Made by a program: the position numbers and the translations under genes. DNA of 64,000 nucleotides from contig NZ_CP032869.1 of assembly GCF_003576455.2 (NCBI RefSeq), positions 124,001 through 188,000 on the forward strand, given 5' to 3'. This DNA is from Mucilaginibacter celer (GTDB lineage Bacteria; Bacteroidota; Bacteroidia; Sphingobacteriales; Sphingobacteriaceae). This document shows, piece after piece, positions 8,500 through 17,922 of this stretch. The notes under the pieces are model-generated. The model was not told the DNA's origin, ran no database searches, and was given only the letters and a program-made list of their open reading frames with translations. The first letter of the stretch is position 1. Every line of letters starts with the position of its first letter.

Positions 8500-11124
8500 A
8501 TGGGGAAGTTTTATTTGCTTTACAGTAAAGTTGTTTTTATACTATTTTTTTGTCTTTCGGGCCTCGATAGTCTTGCTCAGAACTATGGCTTAAGGTTCGC
8601 GAGTCATGAAGTGGTGCAGGATAAAAGAACCTCGCTTGAGCTTAGTCCCGAAAAAGGATTCTGTTTTAATGATAATTTCGAACTATCGTTTGATGTTTCT
8701 TTTTTCCCTGCGTATAATGTTTACTTCGGCTATGTGGTAAGGATTATCTCTGATGATAAGCAGAATTTCGACCTGGTTTATAATACCGCCAAAAACCATT
8801 TCGAGTTGGTAACCGGCGATAAAGAACCCCAAATCAGTTTCGGTATCGATCAAAATGATCTTTACAATAAATGGAACCGGGTGCGGATTCTGTTTGATGC
8901 AACTCATAATCGTTTACAGGTTATTTCTGCCGGAAAAACCTATACGCAGCAAAACATCCCCCTAAATAAAAACGCCTGTTACCATATTACGTTTGGTACC
9001 AACAACCACGGAGAATTTGAAACCACCGATGTGCCGCCGATGAAGATCAGGGACATCCGGGTTGATCAGGCCGGAGCAATCCAATACAACTGGCCCCTAA
9101 ACGAAACAGGTGGAACTATTGCCCACGAAAAGTTAAAACACCAGGATGCTACGATCATTAACCCTACATGGGTATCATCCATGCACCAAAACTGGAGCAA
9201 GGCCCAGGCTTTCATCGCCAACGGTATGGCCAGCGTAAGCTTTGATGCCGATAAGGAAGCCTTGTTAGTTATCGGAACGGATACTGTTTATACTTACGAT
9301 ATTAACAGCGGTATCATCAAAAAAAATGCAGCCTTCACAAAACTTAATCTTGTTCAGGGTAACCGGGCTATATTTAATCCGCTTAATAAAAACCTGTACA
9401 GCTTTTATACCGATGCCAAGCAGGCCGAAAAGTTTGATTTTAATACCAACACCTGGTCGGGTAATTTTAAACTGGGGCAGGTAACGCGTTACTGGCATAT
9501 CAACAAAATCATTTCGCAGCGCGATTCGTCGATGTATGTTTTTGGGGGATATGGTTACCTGCTGTACCATAACGAAGTTCTTCAGTATCATTTTAATACC
9601 AATAAATGGGATAGCATTATTTACAAAGGCGATTTTTATATGCCCCGCTACCTGGCCGCTACAGGTGCTACACCCAAGGGGGATACCGCTTACATACTGG
9701 GCGGTTACGGTAATGCCAGCGGAAAGCAGATCCTCACACCAAAGTACATGTACGATATGATGCGCTACACCGTAAGCGACCGTACATTCAAAAAATTATT
9801 TGATATAGCGCCTCGCGGTGCCGATGGTTTTACTTTCGCCAACTCGCTTATTGTTGATCAGGGCGGCAAAAGCTATTATGGATTGATCTTCCCGCGGCAT
9901 ATTTATAATTCAACTTTAAAACTGATCCGCGGTTCGCTTAATAATCCCACTTATGAGGTACTTGAAAGCGGCATCCCATATAAGTTTCATGATGTGCACT
10001 CCTTTGCCGATCTGTACTTTGCTCCACGTTCCAATAAATTTATAGCGGTTACACTTTTAAGGAGTGATGCCGGCCAAACCCAGGTTGAGGTGTACACTTT
10101 GCTGGGGCCACCGCTTTTTCAAGCTGCACAATTAGTAGGCAATGGTACTAATCGCGCTTCGATGCTTTGGGTAATTGTTGCAGTTGTTATAATTGGAGGG
10201 AGCACGGCTTATTTAATCCGCAGAAAACGCGGGAATACGCCGACGCCCGCAGATGCTAAGGCAATACCTGTTGTTGTTGAAACTACGGCAACGCAGCAAG
10301 CACAGCCGATTGGCTATCATTCCGAAAAGATAATGGAAGAAGAGCCAGAGCAACCAGCTATCGAACAGCAACCGCTAAAAAATGCCATCCTGCTGTTTGG
10401 TGATCTGCAGATATTTGATGCCCAGGGGGTAGAAATGACCAAATTGTTTACCCCGCTTATCAAAGAGATGTTTTTGCTGATATTGCTGAACACCATCAGG
10501 CTTGGCCGTGGTATAAGTTCGGAACGGTTAAACGAAATGTTCTGGATTGATAAATCTGAAAAAAGCGCCAGGAACAATCGTTCGGTAAGTATAGTGAAAT
10601 TGAAAACCTTGCTCGAGCGGATGGATCATTGCCAGCTATCCAAAGAAACCGGCACCTGGACTATCGATCTTGATCCGGAATTGGTGTACGTTGATTACCG
10701 TAACTATTTAAGCCTGGTTAAAAACAAGCGGAAGCTGAATAAAGAGAAGATCAAAGAACTATCGGGTATTACCCAACGCGGTCAGTTCCTCTCTAACAGC
10801 GATTATGAGTGGCTGGAAACCTTCAAGTCGGAGATTTCTAACGATGTGATCAATACTTATCTCTATCATGCCCGTTCGGGCGAGTTTAGCCACGATCCCG
10901 AATTTTTGATAGAGCTGGCCAATTTTATTTTTTACTTTGATGCGGTTAATGAAGATGCCATGATGCTGAAGTGTAAAGCATTCTCGGCTTTGGGCAAGCA
11001 CTCACTGGCTAAGCATACTTTCGAAAACTTCAGTAAAACCTATAAATCTATTTACGAAAGGAATTTTGAGAAGGAATTTCAGACTATAGTGGATGCAGAT
11101 AACGGGTTCATGAAATCGCATTGA
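8500..11124 (+). CDS. Membrane-spanning regulator: extracytoplasmic lectin/Kelch sensor with cytoplasmic SARP-like winged helix
   Basis: An 874-residue protein from ATG 8500 (an in-frame TTG at 8485 is less likely). The signal peptide (MGKFYLLYSKVVFILFF...LAQ) is followed by a LamG-like beta-sandwich (about 30-200), then Kelch/galactose-oxidase-like repeats with YVFGGYG and YILGGYG blades (about 235-540). One strong membrane helix (about 555-575, WVIVAVVIIGGSTAYLI) is followed by a basic stop-transfer (RRKRG). The cytoplasmic part has a winged-helix region (about 626-715: LLFGDLQIFD..., SSERLNEMFW, ARNNRSVSIVKLKTLLE) like OmpR/SARP-type DNA-binding domains, and an alpha-helical BTAD-like tail. 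No kinase or receiver is present, so it resembles a ToxR-style one-component transmembrane activator. The nearby PUL at 1-8077 is a plausible target; that is inference. Confidence 0.75.
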   Translation: MGKFYLLYSKVVFILFFCLSGLDSLAQNYGLRFASHEVVQDKRTSLELSPEKGFCFNDNFELSFDVSFFPAYNVYFGYVVRIISDDKQNFDLVYNTAKNHFELVTGDKEPQISFGIDQNDLYNKWNRVRILFDATHNRLQVISAGKTYTQQNIPLNKNACYHITFGTNNHGEFETTDVPPMKIRDIRVDQAGAIQYNWPLNETGGTIAHEKLKHQDATIINPTWVSSMHQNWSKAQAFIANGMASVSFDADKEALLVIGTDTVYTYDINSGIIKKNAAFTKLNLVQGNRAIFNPLNKNLYSFYTDAKQAEKFDFNTNTWSGNFKLGQVTRYWHINKIISQRDSSMYVFGGYGYLLYHNEVLQYHFNTNKWDSIIYKGDFYMPRYLAATGATPKGDTAYILGGYGNASGKQILTPKYMYDMMRYTVSDRTFKKLFDIAPRGADGFTFANSLIVDQGGKSYYGLIFPRHIYNSTLKLIRGSLNNPTYEVLESGIPYKFHDVHSFADLYFAPRSNKFIAVTLLRSDAGQTQVEVYTLLGPPLFQAAQLVGNGTNRASMLWVIVAVVIIGGSTAYLIRRKRGNTPTPADAKAIPVVVETTATQQAQPIGYHSEKIMEEEPEQPAIEQQPLKNAILLFGDLQIFDAQGVEMTKLFTPLIKEMFLLILLNTIRLGRGISSERLNEMFWIDKSEKSARNNRSVSIVKLKTLLERMDHCQLSKETGTWTIDLDPELVYVDYRNYLSLVKNKRKLNKEKIKELSGITQRGQFLSNSDYEWLETFKSEISNDVINTYLYHARSGEFSHDPEFLIELANFIFYFDAVNEDAMMLKCKAFSALGKHSLAKHTFENFSKTYKSIYERNFEKEFQTIVDADNGFMKSH

Positions 11125-11162
11125 AAAAGTAACTCCTGATTTTTTCGGCAAACCGAATATAT

Positions 11163-11199
11163 AAAAAGGGCATCCGGTAGATTTCCGGATGCCTTTTTT
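11163..11199. terminator. Bidirectional Rho-independent terminator
   Basis: Stem GCATCCGG / CCGGATGC flanked by AAAAAGG on the left and CCTTTTTT on the right, between the convergent regulator gene (ends 11124) and the SDR gene (ends 11224 on the minus strand). The A- and T-tracts allow termination from both sides. Confidence 0.85.
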
Positions 11200-11223
11200 A
11201 CAGCGTCACACGCTCAGATGGCT

Positions 11224-12066
11224 TTATTTAAAATCGGTAGAAAGCGTAATTTCCTTATTGACTTCAATTCCATCTTTCAGCATCTGTATTTTGTAATTGG
11301 CAAACTGTAACGAATCAGATCCCAGTAATAATCTCAGCGGTGGTTCGGCCAGTTTAGCTGTATTGATTATTACCTGAGCTACTTTTTCAGGGTCGCCAAC
11401 CTGGGTGCCCGGAACCTCTTCCAGATGCCTGCGTTTTTCCTCCTGTATGGCAGTATAGGCAGGTATCGGATGTTGCGGATGGGCTATCGATCCACTTTTT
11501 AAAAAGTTGGTGCGCACGTAACCCGGTTCAATAATGGTTACGTTGATGCCAAATGGTTTCACCTCTTGTGCCAGAGCCTCAGATAAACCTTCAACCGCGA
11601 ATTTGGTGCCACAGTAATGCCCCCAGGCCGCACCGGCTATCAAACCAAAAACGGTGGAGATATTAAAAATATGACCGCTGCCCGCTGCCCTCATGTGCGG
11701 CAACACTGCGCGGGTTACATTCAGCAAGCCAAAAACGTTAATATCATAAATAGCCTGAACCTCGCTGGCTGTTGTTTCTTCAATGCCGCCTATTAAGCCA
11801 TAACCGGCATTGTTCACCAAAAAATCGATAGTGCCAAAGCGGGCTATGGTTTCGGCTACTGCTTTGCCAACGCTGGCTTCATCAGGCAGATCAACCTGTA
11901 AGGGCAAAAATTGCGCTGAAGAATCATTAACAGCACTTTTTACTACATCAAGGTTACGGCCGGTTACGGCTACGTTATTACCTTCGGCTAATATTTTTTT
12001 TACTAATATGAGGCCGATCCCCTGTGAACCGCCTGTTACAAACCATGTTTTTCTTTGATTTTCCAT
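11224..12066 (-). CDS. Short-chain dehydrogenase/reductase (SDR), classical type
   Basis: A 280-residue Rossmann-fold oxidoreductase. The NAD(P)-binding motif TGGSQGIG is near residue 11, the NNAG motif in the middle, and the catalytic Ser (NISTVFG) and Y-x-x-x-K (YCGTK) are all present. It ends in a variable substrate-binding region after EPGYVRTNF. Classical SDRs reduce or oxidise carbonyl/hydroxyl groups with NAD(P)(H); the substrate is not predictable. It starts 78 bp downstream of the AraC-type regulator gene on the same strand, so the regulator and enzyme probably form a small unit. No signal peptide; cytoplasmic. Confidence 0.93.
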   Translation of the reverse strand: MENQRKTWFVTGGSQGIGLILVKKILAEGNNVAVTGRNLDVVKSAVNDSSAQFLPLQVDLPDEASVGKAVAETIARFGTIDFLVNNAGYGLIGGIEETTASEVQAIYDINVFGLLNVTRAVLPHMRAAGSGHIFNISTVFGLIAGAAWGHYCGTKFAVEGLSEALAQEVKPFGINVTIIEPGYVRTNFLKSGSIAHPQHPIPAYTAIQEEKRRHLEEVPGTQVGDPEKVAQVIINTAKLAEPPLRLLLGSDSLQFANYKIQMLKDGIEVNKEITLSTDFK

Positions 12067-12144
12067 TGTTTAAAATTTATGATACAAAGAAACCAACAAT
12101 GCTGCAGCAGGCATTTATTCAAACCATAGGGATGTTTGCGAGTT

Positions 12145-13086
12145 TCAAATATGGAGGGTGGTAACAGCACTTTCCCGGAATACCGAGGGCGATGATTTTT
12201 CCTTTTTATGAAAAAACGAGGTAAAAGCAGCCTGCTCCGAAAAGCCTAACACATAGCTGATGGTTTTGATATCCCAATCGGTTTGCAGCAGCAGGGTTTT
12301 GGCTTCATAAAGCAGCCGCTCCTGGATGTGTTCGCGCAGCGTTTTACCGGTTTGGTTTTTAACAAGCGAGTTTAGGTAGTTGGGATGAACGTTTAGCTGA
12401 TCTGCAAATTCGGATGCATTTTTGATCCTTACTGTCGTATCAGGATCTTTAGTTTGAAACGACGATTCGAGCAGGTTTAAAAAACCATGGATGTATCTGT
12501 AATTTTCGGGTATGGCAACATCGGCCAGATTTTTACCGGCGCGCCGGGCCTCTAACAAAATCATCTGCAGATGTAGTAAAATAGCTTGTTTCTTATCATC
12601 ATTTTGCCCGGCATCTTCCGTTACCATCAGTTCAAAATAACTGTTGATTTTTGTTGATTGCTCTTCGTTTAGCTGAATAACCGCTTTTGATGGTTTGAAA
12701 TAAGGATACTGCCTTAACAGATGAAGCACATGCGTGGCGTTGCCAAAATAATCGGGGTGAATCAGGCAGAAATGCCCTCCGGTTTCAACAGAGGTTGTTT
12801 GCCATGACATGATCTCGTCCGGGTGTAAAAAAGCAATATCGCCCGTACCCATCAAATACCGGTGAAGGCCTACTGTAAGCACGCCTGTGCCGGAGGTAAT
12901 ATGAAAAATTTTAAAAAACTGCCGCCTGCCTGGTGAAATATAATCCTTAACCGGGTAGTTATCACGGTTTTTAACAATAAAGTGATTGGCATCAAGCGGA
13001 TAATGCTCAATATTAAACAACGGAATTTTAAAGCCCGCCTGCGCAAAGGTTTCGAGTTCTAAACGCGGGATCTTTAATTTTTCCAT
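12145..13086 (-). CDS. AraC-family transcriptional regulator
   Basis: A 313-residue protein with an N-terminal cupin-like sensing domain (about 30-160; KIFHITSGTGVLTVG, GDIAFLHPDE) and a C-terminal AraC DNA-binding domain with two helix-turn-helix units (about 205-305). The segments NVHPNYLNSLVKNQTGKT and SYVLGFSEQAAFTSFFHK are the two recognition regions typical of the family. It is encoded directly upstream of the SDR gene on the same strand, so it probably controls that gene and perhaps itself. The ligand is unknown. Confidence 0.93.
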   Translation of the reverse strand: MEKLKIPRLELETFAQAGFKIPLFNIEHYPLDANHFIVKNRDNYPVKDYISPGRRQFFKIFHITSGTGVLTVGLHRYLMGTGDIAFLHPDEIMSWQTTSVETGGHFCLIHPDYFGNATHVLHLLRQYPYFKPSKAVIQLNEEQSTKINSYFELMVTEDAGQNDDKKQAILLHLQMILLEARRAGKNLADVAIPENYRYIHGFLNLLESSFQTKDPDTTVRIKNASEFADQLNVHPNYLNSLVKNQTGKTLREHIQERLLYEAKTLLLQTDWDIKTISYVLGFSEQAAFTSFFHKKEKSSPSVFRESAVTTLHI

Positions 13087-13178
13087 ATTGCTAAGTTAAA
13101 GAATTTTCAAAGGTATAACAGATGCTCTGTATAATTGCCTGTAACCGACATGCTTAGCAGGAGTATATTGTAGCTCTT

Positions 13179-16028
13179 ATGAAAAATGCCGATCAAATGC
13201 ATCATGATGATATATTTGTTATGATGAGGTATTTACTCCTGCTTTTTTTATTAGGATTTGGTTTCAATATTTTGGCGCAACAGCGTATCGAACTGAGATA
13301 TAACAGGGATGGTATGATCTATAGCGGCGATACCGATATTGTTGTCAGCAGCTTTAACAACGGAAGGGCTTCTTTCACCGTTAAGAGTAAAACTCCGGGA
13401 TATAAAAAAAGCAAGGTAGGTTTTATCGATTCGGCCGGCATTGTAAAGGTGCCGCCTGTTTATGTTAACTGTAGTACTTTTCAAAACGGACAAGCGCTGG
13501 TGCAGGATATCAGTGGCAAAATTAATGTGATTGATAGTATTGGCAAGTTAGTGCTTCCTGCATTTTATTATTGGGTGGCGAAGTGTGATAACGGCTTGTT
13601 TGTAGTATGGGAAGATGGCAAGTTTGGTTTATTTACATCTTCTGGTAAACAGCTGTTCCCGCCATCAAGATATACCCGGTTAGCGAGGTATTTCAATCCT
13701 CCTTTTGTAATTAACGACGGGCGAAGCTCTGGTGGATCTGAAGATTATGGCCTGGCCTTAAGTATCGCACCTTCCATTTATTTTAAAGATTTCATGGCCG
13801 TTCAACGCGATGGGTTATGGGGTGTTATTAATCGTGACGGCGTTGAAATATTACCACCAACATTTGAAGGAATTGGGGTATTCAGAGGCGATGTTGCTAT
13901 TGCTATAAAGCACAAAAAGAAGGGTCTTATCAATAGTCACGGCGACTGGCTTGTTCCACCCATTTACGAAGAAGCCTGGGTTACGGGATATAAATCAGTA
14001 TTAGTAACTAAACGGAAAAAGAAGGGCGTGATAACTTACAATAATAGTATCATCGTGCCAATAATTTATGATGAGGTTAAAATACTTACTTCAAAAGCTT
14101 ACCTTGTTTATAAACCAGATAAGGCCTACAGACAAGCCGACGATCGCCCGGTAGGGGTGGTTAGCAACGGCAAAGTGATTGTTCCAATACGTAGGGGACA
14201 GCGAATAACAGCTTTTGGTAGTGGCTTTATAATTGCAAAGAATGAGAAAAACAACTTCAGCCTCGCCTTGTACGATAGCATAGGCATGCGTATAACTAAT
14301 TATATGTATGGGTATGAGTGGCTTTTTGAGCCTGTATGGTCATTGACAAACCCGGCAGATAGCTCGAAATATATTGTTTTTAATGCTGTAGAAAATAGGT
14401 TTGTGAGTTACACCGATATAGTTGACATTTTTTACAACGCTGATCGGACCCCGCGGATTACTTACTATAAAAAAAATAATTTATGGGGATTGCTTGATGA
14501 ACGTGGTGTTGAAATAACGCCACCTATTTATGAAAAGGCATGGGTTGGAAAGTTTAACGACAGAAGCCTGGTGGGTTTTGTTAAACTAAATGGAAAATGG
14601 GGGGTAATTGATAACCACGGAAAGACTTTGTTAAACTTTGAATATGACGATTGTGGATTATTACGCACCGGTTGTTTCTGGCTCAAAAAAGATGGCCGTT
14701 GCCGTTTCATCCTTCATGATCTACAGCACATAACCGGGATAAGTTACGATACCCCCGCTCAATACACAGCAGGAGCCTATTACGATAATATACACGATAT
14801 CCCCGTGCAGAAAAATGGTAAATGGGGTTTTCTGAACAATTACGGGCGGGAGGTGGCACCTTGTATTTATGATGAATTTCTTAGTCCTTACAGATTCGGG
14901 AAAACTATAATACCGGTGAGGATAGGCAATAAATGGGGCTTTTTGAATAAGCATTTAAAACCCACTACCCCTGTTCAATATGATAAGCCAAAGGCGCTTT
15001 ACTTTGGAGAAACGCTGCGAGGGGTTTTACTCAGCGTAACTCAAAATCATAAATATGGCCTGATTGATACGGGAGGGCACGAAATAGCTCCCTGCATTTA
15101 TGACATGATAGTGTTAACAACCGGCCACGGCGATTATATTATTAGAAAAGGTAAACTATCCGGACTGATTCATCCTAATGGGCAAGTTATTGTTAAGCCT
15201 CAATACGACGGAATTTCATGTGTACAACAAGGATTTTACTCAAAGGATACCTGGTATTGGGTAACTAAAAATAAAAAATCAGGATTAATGAATGAAAAAG
15301 GAGAGGTTATAATTCCCTGTTTATACGACGAATTACGAGATGAAGAAACCGGAAATCTCGCCGCGCGAAAAGACAATCATTGGGGAATGATAAACTTACA
15401 AAATAAGGTAATTGTTCCGTTTCGATACGACGAAATCAGGGAGGTTCGCAGGTGTCAGGATACGGCAAAATGGGTTTACGTGGTAAAACTAAACGGTAAA
15501 TATGGACTTGTTGACGCGAATTATAAGATGATATTGCCGTTCAAATATGATTTTATAGACTTTCCATTTTCGTTATACCAGAACCGCCCGGTGATTGAGG
15601 TAACCCTCGAAGAAAAAAGGGGATTGCTTGATTGGGACGGTAAAATTTTTGTACAGATAAACTTTAGGTATGTCAAAAATTATTATCCTAATTGTTATGT
15701 GGTTGAGGGGATGGATGGTAAGGAAGGAATGCTTGATCAAAACGGTCGGGAGATACTTGCGCCGGTTTATGATAACATTAGTTTTGGTATGGAAAAACAC
15801 TGTTTTGTATCCAAAGGAAAAAAAGTAAATGTAGTTACCTATGATGGCAAATTTGTTTTCGATGAAGATTTTGATAGCTACGAACCTTTTCGAGACATTA
15901 ACGGCTATTTCCAGATTACCAAAAACGGCAAATATGGCCTGCTTGATTGCGATGCCAACCTAATTTACCCCTGCATCTACAGAAGCATCCGCTATGAGGA
16001 TGGCAAAATAATACCCGAAAAATTTTAA
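13179..16028 (+). CDS. Secreted WG-repeat protein
   Basis: A 949-residue protein built almost entirely from WG repeats, about 40-60 residues each: segments such as KNGKWGFLNNYGREVAPCIYDEF, KKNNLWGLLDERGVEITPPIYE and NGKYGLVDANYKMILPFKYD recur from about residue 65 to the C-terminus. The start at 13179 gives a 14-residue extension; the ATGs at 13221 and 13224 give a tidier signal peptide (MRYLLLLFLLGFGFNILAQQ) and are good alternatives. WG-repeat proteins are common in Bacteroidota, exported, and of unknown function, possibly binding. It ends 5 bp from the convergent LytTR gene, with no terminator between. Codon use is more AT-rich than in the PUL genes. Confidence 0.88.
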   Translation: MKNADQMHHDDIFVMMRYLLLLFLLGFGFNILAQQRIELRYNRDGMIYSGDTDIVVSSFNNGRASFTVKSKTPGYKKSKVGFIDSAGIVKVPPVYVNCSTFQNGQALVQDISGKINVIDSIGKLVLPAFYYWVAKCDNGLFVVWEDGKFGLFTSSGKQLFPPSRYTRLARYFNPPFVINDGRSSGGSEDYGLALSIAPSIYFKDFMAVQRDGLWGVINRDGVEILPPTFEGIGVFRGDVAIAIKHKKKGLINSHGDWLVPPIYEEAWVTGYKSVLVTKRKKKGVITYNNSIIVPIIYDEVKILTSKAYLVYKPDKAYRQADDRPVGVVSNGKVIVPIRRGQRITAFGSGFIIAKNEKNNFSLALYDSIGMRITNYMYGYEWLFEPVWSLTNPADSSKYIVFNAVENRFVSYTDIVDIFYNADRTPRITYYKKNNLWGLLDERGVEITPPIYEKAWVGKFNDRSLVGFVKLNGKWGVIDNHGKTLLNFEYDDCGLLRTGCFWLKKDGRCRFILHDLQHITGISYDTPAQYTAGAYYDNIHDIPVQKNGKWGFLNNYGREVAPCIYDEFLSPYRFGKTIIPVRIGNKWGFLNKHLKPTTPVQYDKPKALYFGETLRGVLLSVTQNHKYGLIDTGGHEIAPCIYDMIVLTTGHGDYIIRKGKLSGLIHPNGQVIVKPQYDGISCVQQGFYSKDTWYWVTKNKKSGLMNEKGEVIIPCLYDELRDEETGNLAARKDNHWGMINLQNKVIVPFRYDEIREVRRCQDTAKWVYVVKLNGKYGLVDANYKMILPFKYDFIDFPFSLYQNRPVIEVTLEEKRGLLDWDGKIFVQINFRYVKNYYPNCYVVEGMDGKEGMLDQNGREILAPVYDNISFGMEKHCFVSKGKKVNVVTYDGKFVFDEDFDSYEPFRDINGYFQITKNGKYGLLDCDANLIYPCIYRSIRYEDGKIIPEKF

Positions 16029-16033
16029 CCAGC

Positions 16034-16795
16034 TTACCTGTTCTCCAACCAACTCAAAAAACTACCCGATTTTTCCTTACCAATAAGCAATTGCCCCGGG
16101 CTGGGTATAGTAAGCTTAACAAACAATTTCCGCCCAAAGTAATGTTCAACCTCTTTTATGGCGCTGAAATTAACCAGGTACTGTCGGTTAAGCCTGAAAA
16201 ATTGTTTGGCCGAGAGCATGTTCTGGATCTGATCCATCGATTGATCGAGCGCGTATTCCTGCTGCTGAAAGGTCATGATGGAGGGCGAGTCGTTACGGAT
16301 GTAAATAAACGCTATCTGCTCGGTTTGTACGGTGGTGTATTTATTGTGCTTAAAAACCAGGAAGCTTTTCTTACCCTCGTCCTGCCCAAGTTTGTTCAGC
16401 AGGGCATCCAGATCGGGGCGGGTGCTTTGTTGGAAAAAGTTTTTAAAACTTTCTACTTTTTCAAGCGCTTTCTGCAAATCATCTCCAGAGAATGGTTTCA
16501 ACAGGTAATCAACCCCATTGGCCTTAATAGCTTCCATCGAGTACTCGCCGTAGGCGGTGCAAAATATAACCGGCGCTTTAATTTCTGTGTGTTTAAAAAT
16601 CTCGAACGACAGCCCGTCCGAAAGCTGGATATCCATAAATATCAGGTCGGGGTGCTCGCTGTTAGTCAGGTAATCTACCGCGGCTTCAACACTTTGCAAT
16701 TGCGCTACCACGCGTGCTTCAGGTCTTAACTTATTGATGAGGTTTGCCAGCGATCTGGCCGCTTTTATCTCATCCTCAATAATTACTATTTTCAT
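16034..16795 (-). CDS. LytTR-family response regulator
   Basis: A 253-residue two-component regulator. The N-terminal receiver (about 1-120) shows the acidic pair (IIEDE), the phospho-accepting Asp in LIFMDIQLSD, the Thr/Ser in VIFCTAYG and the Lys in YLLKPF. The C-terminal LytTR DNA-binding domain (about 150-250) has KHNKYTTVQTEQIAFIYI and FFRLNRQYLVNFSAI. Its start overlaps the end of the histidine kinase gene by 20 bp, so the two are translationally coupled. LytTR regulators often control exopolysaccharide, cell-wall or transport genes; targets here are unknown. Confidence 0.95.
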   Translation of the reverse strand: MKIVIIEDEIKAARSLANLINKLRPEARVVAQLQSVEAAVDYLTNSEHPDLIFMDIQLSDGLSFEIFKHTEIKAPVIFCTAYGEYSMEAIKANGVDYLLKPFSGDDLQKALEKVESFKNFFQQSTRPDLDALLNKLGQDEGKKSFLVFKHNKYTTVQTEQIAFIYIRNDSPSIMTFQQQEYALDQSMDQIQNMLSAKQFFRLNRQYLVNFSAIKEVEHYFGRKLFVKLTIPSPGQLLIGKEKSGSFLSWLENR

Positions 16796-17795
16796 GAATA
16801 AGAGGTAGTTTAATGGTGAACATGGTGGCGGTAGGCAAAATCTCTATGTTTTTATTGGCCAGATGGCTGTATCTATCAATAATATTCTGAAGCCCTATAC
16901 CAGTGGAAGTTTCTGAACTGCGCTTTAGCTGAAGCTGGTTTTCAACAACCAGGAAATCGTTTTCCGAGTAGATCCGGATGTGCAAAGGCTTATCTAACGA
17001 TACCACATTGTGTTTGATACAATTTTCAACCAGCAATTGCAGTGTGAAAGGGGGAATGCTGGTTTTGTTATACTTCGGGTCTACATTTATTGAAAGTTCA
17101 ATTCCTTCTTCAAAACGTGCTTTCAGCAAAAACAGGTAGGAGTTTAAGATGTTCAATTCTTCGGCAAGCGTGATTACGTCCAGCTTGCGGCTCTCGAGGG
17201 TAAAGCGGTAAAAATCTGAGAGCTTTAAAATGAAATCAACGCTGTGTTTATCCTCACTCTCCACCATATATTTTAAAGTGTTGAGGCTGTTAAACAAAAA
17301 ATGAGGGTTAACCTGTTGCTTCAACAACTCGTACTGGGCACCCAGATTATCACCTTTAATACGCTCCAGTTCGATGCCTACCTGCTGGTTATGATAGTTT
17401 TGATACAAAAGGTGGATAAACATGTAAAACATTACGTTTACCAAAATCCCCCGCACCTCAAACATCAGCATGGTGGGGCCGAAGTTAAGGTGTGTCATCA
17501 AAAACTGCTGAATGCAGGCTAATACAAACATCACCACAATCCCCAAAAGCAAATTTTTGATTAAAATAGGTGTCGAGAAGCCATTGGCCACATCGCGGGA
17601 TGAGTAAGCGGGCAGCGTTTTGATATTGTAATACCAGGTAAACAGCGCGAACAAAGCAGTTATGCCCGAATCTACCAGTGCTTCGTAAGGGTTAAAATGC
17701 ATTTGGGCCATTTTAGGCAGGGCCATCATTGCACCCAAAAACAGGGAACTGATCCAAATTACTTTATTCGAGATTTTAAACGTTTGTTTTGTCAT
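16776..17795 (-). CDS. LytS/YehU-type sensor histidine kinase
   Basis: From the ATG read at 17795 this is 339 residues; an in-frame ATG at 17834 would add 13 residues and is less typical. About four membrane helices occupy the first 150 residues with no large periplasmic loop. They are followed by the His_kinase dimerisation motif QVNPHFLFNSLNTLKYMVE, with the phospho-accepting His in NPHFLFN, then a HATPase with the N-box LLVENCIKHNV and the G-box TGIGLQNII. It phosphorylates the LytTR regulator encoded next to it, with a 20-bp gene overlap. The signal sensed within the membrane is unknown. Confidence 0.93.
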   Translation of the reverse strand: MTKQTFKISNKVIWISSLFLGAMMALPKMAQMHFNPYEALVDSGITALFALFTWYYNIKTLPAYSSRDVANGFSTPILIKNLLLGIVVMFVLACIQQFLMTHLNFGPTMLMFEVRGILVNVMFYMFIHLLYQNYHNQQVGIELERIKGDNLGAQYELLKQQVNPHFLFNSLNTLKYMVESEDKHSVDFILKLSDFYRFTLESRKLDVITLAEELNILNSYLFLLKARFEEGIELSINVDPKYNKTSIPPFTLQLLVENCIKHNVVSLDKPLHIRIYSENDFLVVENQLQLKRSSETSTGIGLQNIIDRYSHLANKNIEILPTATMFTIKLPLIHENSNY

Positions 17796-17862
17796 GCCTG
17801 GTATGCAAATATAATGTCTAATTAATGGTATCATGATGCTGTTTGTTCGCGGGGTGTAAAAA

Positions 17863-17898
17863 CTCGCAGGTTCAAGCGCGAACGCTTGAACCTGCGAG
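17863..17898 (-). terminator. Strong terminator after the epoxide-hydrolase-like gene
   Basis: A perfect 16-bp stem (17863-17878 with 17883-17898) with a CGAA loop, followed on the minus strand by GTTTTTAC. It lies 25 bp past the stop codon of the gene at 17923-19194 and insulates it from the kinase gene. Confidence 0.85.
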
Positions 17899-17922
17899 AG
17901 AGCTTTTAGAAGCTTCGTTTAA

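Noticed and set aside
13179-16028. Reading the WG-repeat protein as a toxin or adhesin
   Set aside because: Only WG repeats and a signal peptide are visible; there is no toxin domain, sorting signal or immunity partner.
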